From UBA5486 sp036744795 (GTDB lineage: Bacteria; Bacillota; UBA4882; UBA10575), in NCBI GenBank assembly GCA_036744795.1, contig DAIOHK010000008.1:21527-85526 (forward strand): DNA of 64,000 nt. Direction: 5' to 3'. Positions 61,271 to 64,000 of the stretch are shown here, piece by piece. Below the pieces are notes generated by a model, which searched no databases, was not told the origin of the DNA, and worked only from the letters and a program-made list of their open reading frames with translations. Numbering within the stretch: the stretch's first letter is position 1; each line of letters begins with the position of its first letter. Position numbers and translations under genes: made by a program.

Positions 61271-63601
61271 TTAGTGCATTCTCCGATTGCGTCCCGAATG
61301 AACATTACAGGGAAGGGTTGGCTCCTGACCCGGTTCGAAGGAGAGAGTTTCGATATTTTCTGGTGGACAGAAAGGAGTAGCAAGAAGACCTGATTCGGTA
61401 CAAACATCTACAACAATTTCATCTTCGCTTTTACCATGAATTTGGCAGTTTTCGGTTGGCATAGGGGTATGATCATTTATCTCAGTACCTGTTACTGCCC
61501 AATAGGTCTTAGTAATAACCCGTTCGGGCGGACAGAAATCTGTTGCCAGTGCTCCGGAGTCTAGACAGATTTGAAGACTAATTTTGCTTCCCAGATCCGG
61601 GGCAAAATGGATGGGACAGGACTCGGTTGGTTCGGTACCTGTAATAAAAATTTCTACAGTCGGTTCTGTACAGTACGGGGTAGCTAAGAATCCTGTTTCT
61701 GAACAGATCTCGGTATCAAAGGTAACCCCTGTTGTTGGCGGTGAAAAATCGGTAATTGGTTTATTTTCTAAAGCACGACGGGCGAAGTTCCCCCAAATTT
61801 GGGCAGCATTACCACTGGTAATTTTAGTACCATTAATAATCAGGGGTTGAGCTTGACTGTCATTACCAATCCAGACCCCTGCTATTAGATTAGGGGTGTA
61901 GCCGACAAACCAGGCATTGGTATCTTCATCGGTAGTTCCTGTTTTTCCGGCGGCCGGCCGTCCAATTTGGGCACGACGACCGGTTCCTCTTTCAATTACC
62001 CCTTTGAGCATATCTGTTACTAGATAGGCTACGGATTCCCTAAGTACTACTTTTCGTTGAGGGCTATTCTCTAAAAGGACTCGTCCTTGACTGTCAGTTA
62101 CCTTTAATATTGCTATTGGTTCAGAATAGATTCCCTTATTGGCGAGTGGAGTATAGGCAGCAGTTAGGTCAAGTGGCGTAACACCTTTGGTTAAACCGCC
62201 AAGTGCTAAGGGTGAGAGTGCCATATCATTAAATTCTCCTGTAGAAATCAGGCTATTTAAGCCCATTTTTTGTGCTGTTTTAAAGACTGTACTAACGCCT
62301 AATTGATCCACCAATTTAACAGATATGGTATTTAGCGATTTCTCTAAAGCAGATCTAAGTTGAACTGGCCCTTGAAAGGTCTTACTAAAGTTACGGGGGA
62401 TCCAAGGTTCGGCATCTTTACCATTAGGATATTCAACAGCTTCATCTACTACAATAGTTGATGGGGTAAATTTATGACTATCAATCGCCGCAGTATAAAC
62501 AAAGGGTTTCATACAAGAACCAGGTTGACGGTATGCTTTAGTTGCTCGGTTTAATTGAGTGGTTTGCCAGTCACGTCCACCAATCATTGTTTTTATATAA
62601 CCATTGGTCGGATCTAGAGCTACCAAGGCAACTTGTGGTTGGACAACATTATTTTTATCCGGTTCACCGGCAGGTAGGTCAGCAATGGCTTCTTCGGCAA
62701 TATCTTGCATATGTAGATCAAGAGTTGTATAAATCCGGTAGCCTCGAGTATATAAATCCTCTTCATCAAAGATCTTCTTTTTCAAAGTTAGCTCTTGAAT
62801 GATATGATCAACAAAAAAGGGTGCTTTTCTTCTTCTGGACTTTTTGCCAGCAACATCTAAAGGGGCTTCTTTCGCACGGGCTGCCTCTTCAGGAGTTATA
62901 AATTTATATTCCTCTAATTTGCTAAGAGCTATTGCCCGACGTTTTAGGGCAATCTCAGGATTTTTAAAAGGTGAGTAATTCTCCGGGCTCCGAATAATAC
63001 CCGCGAGTAAAGCAAATTGGTGGATTTCCAGTTCCCAAATATGTTTATCAAAATAAAGCTGAGCAGCAGCTTCTACTCCATAAACTCCGTTCCCAAAATA
63101 TATGTAATTTAAGTAACGTTCTAGAATCTCATCTTTTGAAAGATTCCGTTCAAGATTAATAGCATATACCCATTCTTTAATCTTTCGGGAGATGGTTTTT
63201 TTATGTGTTAAAAGTGAAACTTTTGCATATTGTTGTGTTATGGTGCTACCACCTTGTTTAAAATCCCAGGCTAAGAGATTAACCCACACAGCACGGATAA
63301 TAGCTTTAATCTTAATTCCGTGGTGCTTATAAAAATCAGGGTCTTCTACTGCAATGATCGCATTTTTCATCATCTGTGGAATCTGGTCAAATTCGACTGG
63401 AATCCGGTTTTCTTGAAATAGACGATCAATAACTTCTCCATTGCAATCATAAATTATGGTAGCTTCTACTGGTGCCGGGGGGTTGTCAGGTATTTTAGAA
63501 CCAAAAATTAGTCCGGTAATAACTCCGAGTAAAAGGCCGGAAATTAAAACAGTAAAAATTAAAGGCCAGGTTAATCCAAATGGAGCCCTTTGTTTTCTCA
63601 T
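61271..63601 (-). CDS. Class A penicillin-binding protein (PBP1A) with Cys-rich C-terminal repeats
   Basis: A 776-residue bifunctional peptidoglycan synthase. TM about 12-33; glycosyltransferase 51 domain (about 60-230) with VEDPDFYKHHGI and the RKIKEWVYAINLERNLSKDEILERYLNYIYFGNGVYGVEAAAQLYF stretch; transpeptidase domain with SxxK in GSCMKPFVYTA, SLNT and KTGTTDEDTNAWF. After about residue 615 come three approximately 45-residue repeats with C-x-[ED]-[ST]-G-x-LAT-x-[FY]-C and a second Cys before xIH or xVH. These tails occur in some Firmicutes PBPs; function unknown. GGAGGG precedes the ATG. Confidence 0.93.
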   Translation of the reverse strand: MRKQRAPFGLTWPLIFTVLISGLLLGVITGLIFGSKIPDNPPAPVEATIIYDCNGEVIDRLFQENRIPVEFDQIPQMMKNAIIAVEDPDFYKHHGIKIKAIIRAVWVNLLAWDFKQGGSTITQQYAKVSLLTHKKTISRKIKEWVYAINLERNLSKDEILERYLNYIYFGNGVYGVEAAAQLYFDKHIWELEIHQFALLAGIIRSPENYSPFKNPEIALKRRAIALSKLEEYKFITPEEAARAKEAPLDVAGKKSRRRKAPFFVDHIIQELTLKKKIFDEEDLYTRGYRIYTTLDLHMQDIAEEAIADLPAGEPDKNNVVQPQVALVALDPTNGYIKTMIGGRDWQTTQLNRATKAYRQPGSCMKPFVYTAAIDSHKFTPSTIVVDEAVEYPNGKDAEPWIPRNFSKTFQGPVQLRSALEKSLNTISVKLVDQLGVSTVFKTAQKMGLNSLISTGEFNDMALSPLALGGLTKGVTPLDLTAAYTPLANKGIYSEPIAILKVTDSQGRVLLENSPQRKVVLRESVAYLVTDMLKGVIERGTGRRAQIGRPAAGKTGTTDEDTNAWFVGYTPNLIAGVWIGNDSQAQPLIINGTKITSGNAAQIWGNFARRALENKPITDFSPPTTGVTFDTEICSETGFLATPYCTEPTVEIFITGTEPTESCPIHFAPDLGSKISLQICLDSGALATDFCPPERVITKTYWAVTGTEINDHTPMPTENCQIHGKSEDEIVVDVCTESGLLATPFCPPENIETLSFEPGQEPTLPCNVHSGRNRRMH

Positions 63602-63699
63602 AAGATTCCCTCCCTCTTGTGGGTAAAATCCTTCAAATAATACATAAAGATATAAAGGAGATGATTTGTTATATTAATCTATAAATTGGTGGTGAGCTA

Positions 63700-64000
63700 A
63701 TGCGAATGCGATTAACAAGGAAAAGGAGAAGATTGGTTTTACCATCTTTTCCCCGATGGAAATTTTCTTTTATATTAATATTAATTTTATTCATTCTATG
63801 TTTATGTGGGGGATTCCTCTTTGCTGATTACAGATTACGTCCTACTATTCAAGCTAAGGCTGAAGCCAGGGCAAGAGTAGTAGCTACAACCGCTATCAAT
63901 CAAGCTATTCAAGAAAAAGTGGCAAAGAATATTCATTACGAAGATTTAATTGCAATTAAGGTTGATAACCGAGGACGGGTTGTTCTGATGCAACCAAATA
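63700..64000 (+). CDS. yunB: Sporulation protein YunB (partial, runs off the window)
   Basis: The frame opens at ATG 63700 behind GGTGGTGAG and is still open at the window end (100 codons seen). Basic N-terminus, transmembrane helix (about 22-42), then FADYRLRPTIQAKAEARARVVATTAINQAIQEKV and NIHYEDLIAIKVDNRGRVVLMQPN, which match my memory of YunB, a mother-cell protein required for efficient Bacillus sporulation. It suggests the organism forms, or descended from, endospore formers. Divergent from the PBP1A gene with a 98-bp gap. Confidence 0.88.
   Translation, partial: MRMRLTRKRRRLVLPSFPRWKFSFILILILFILCLCGGFLFADYRLRPTIQAKAEARARVVATTAINQAIQEKVAKNIHYEDLIAIKVDNRGRVVLMQPN

Noticed and set aside
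1..64000. Search for tRNA, rRNA, CRISPR arrays and transposase genes
   Set aside because: None could be recognised; the repeats present are dispersed and palindromic, not regularly spaced arrays.

Overview
The window reads as a chromosomal segment of a low-GC Bacillota (Firmicutes) bacterium, probably an anaerobic, rod-shaped spore former outside the classical Bacillus and Clostridium groups. The evidence is AT-rich third positions, strong GGAGG ribosome binding sites with many GTG/TTG starts, a threonyl T-box leader, sigma-A promoters with 17-bp spacers, an Rnf complex in C-D-G-E-A-B order, a MinC-MinD-MinE system, and the sporulation gene yunB running off the right edge. Genus cannot be fixed from this sequence; lineages near Halanaerobiales or Limnochordia are only a guess. 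No rRNA, tRNA, CRISPR, prophage or intact insertion sequence was seen. Nearly all genes lie on the + strand; the exceptions are gntP, a degV-family gene and a class A PBP.

Layout. 1-4.5 kb: small accessory and housekeeping genes (DUF6530, GIY-YIG, 3-methyladenine glycosylase, DUF1232, a PAP2-like membrane protein, cinA). 4.8-11.1 kb: a cytoplasmic propeller protein and an mglBAC sugar ABC operon. 11.5-17.7 kb: a CofE-like ligase, asd, an unknown gene, then a T-box operon of a Nudix hydrolase and thrS. 17.9-22.9 kb: GntP permease, a PL2-type pectate lyase and a DUF4015 protein. 23.1-28.4 kb: livJHMGF followed by a CBS-ACT gene. 29.8-34.0 kb: ylxM-ffh-rpsP-khpA-rimM-trmD-rplS. 34.2-36.7 kb: deoB-pdp nucleoside catabolism. 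36.9-42.1 kb: rnfCDG-small ORF-rnfEAB. 42.2-51.0 kb: maf-radC-mreBCD-PBP2-minCDE-rodA, a cell shape and division cluster. 51.1-56.9 kb: DUF188, aldo/keto reductase, and a sugar ABC transporter without its own ATPase followed by a HAD phosphatase. 57.2-61.2 kb: solute-binding protein, response regulator, histidine kinase and a membrane-anchored protein, looking like one sensory unit. 61.3-64.0 kb: PBP1A and partial yunB.

Together the genes suggest a saccharolytic anaerobe that imports sugars and plant-polysaccharide fragments, conserves energy by ferredoxin:NAD+ oxidoreduction at Rnf, and recycles nucleosides.

The most unusual signal is not a gene. Two families of short non-coding repeats are scattered between genes. 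Family A is a roughly 60-110 bp palindromic, MITE-like element with GGAATTGCATAATTA-type inverted ends. Family B is a REP-like element made of one or two hairpins that keep GTCG/CGAC feet and two bulged bases at fixed positions while the paired bases covary between copies. One B copy sits inside an A copy, and another lies exactly between mreC and mreD.
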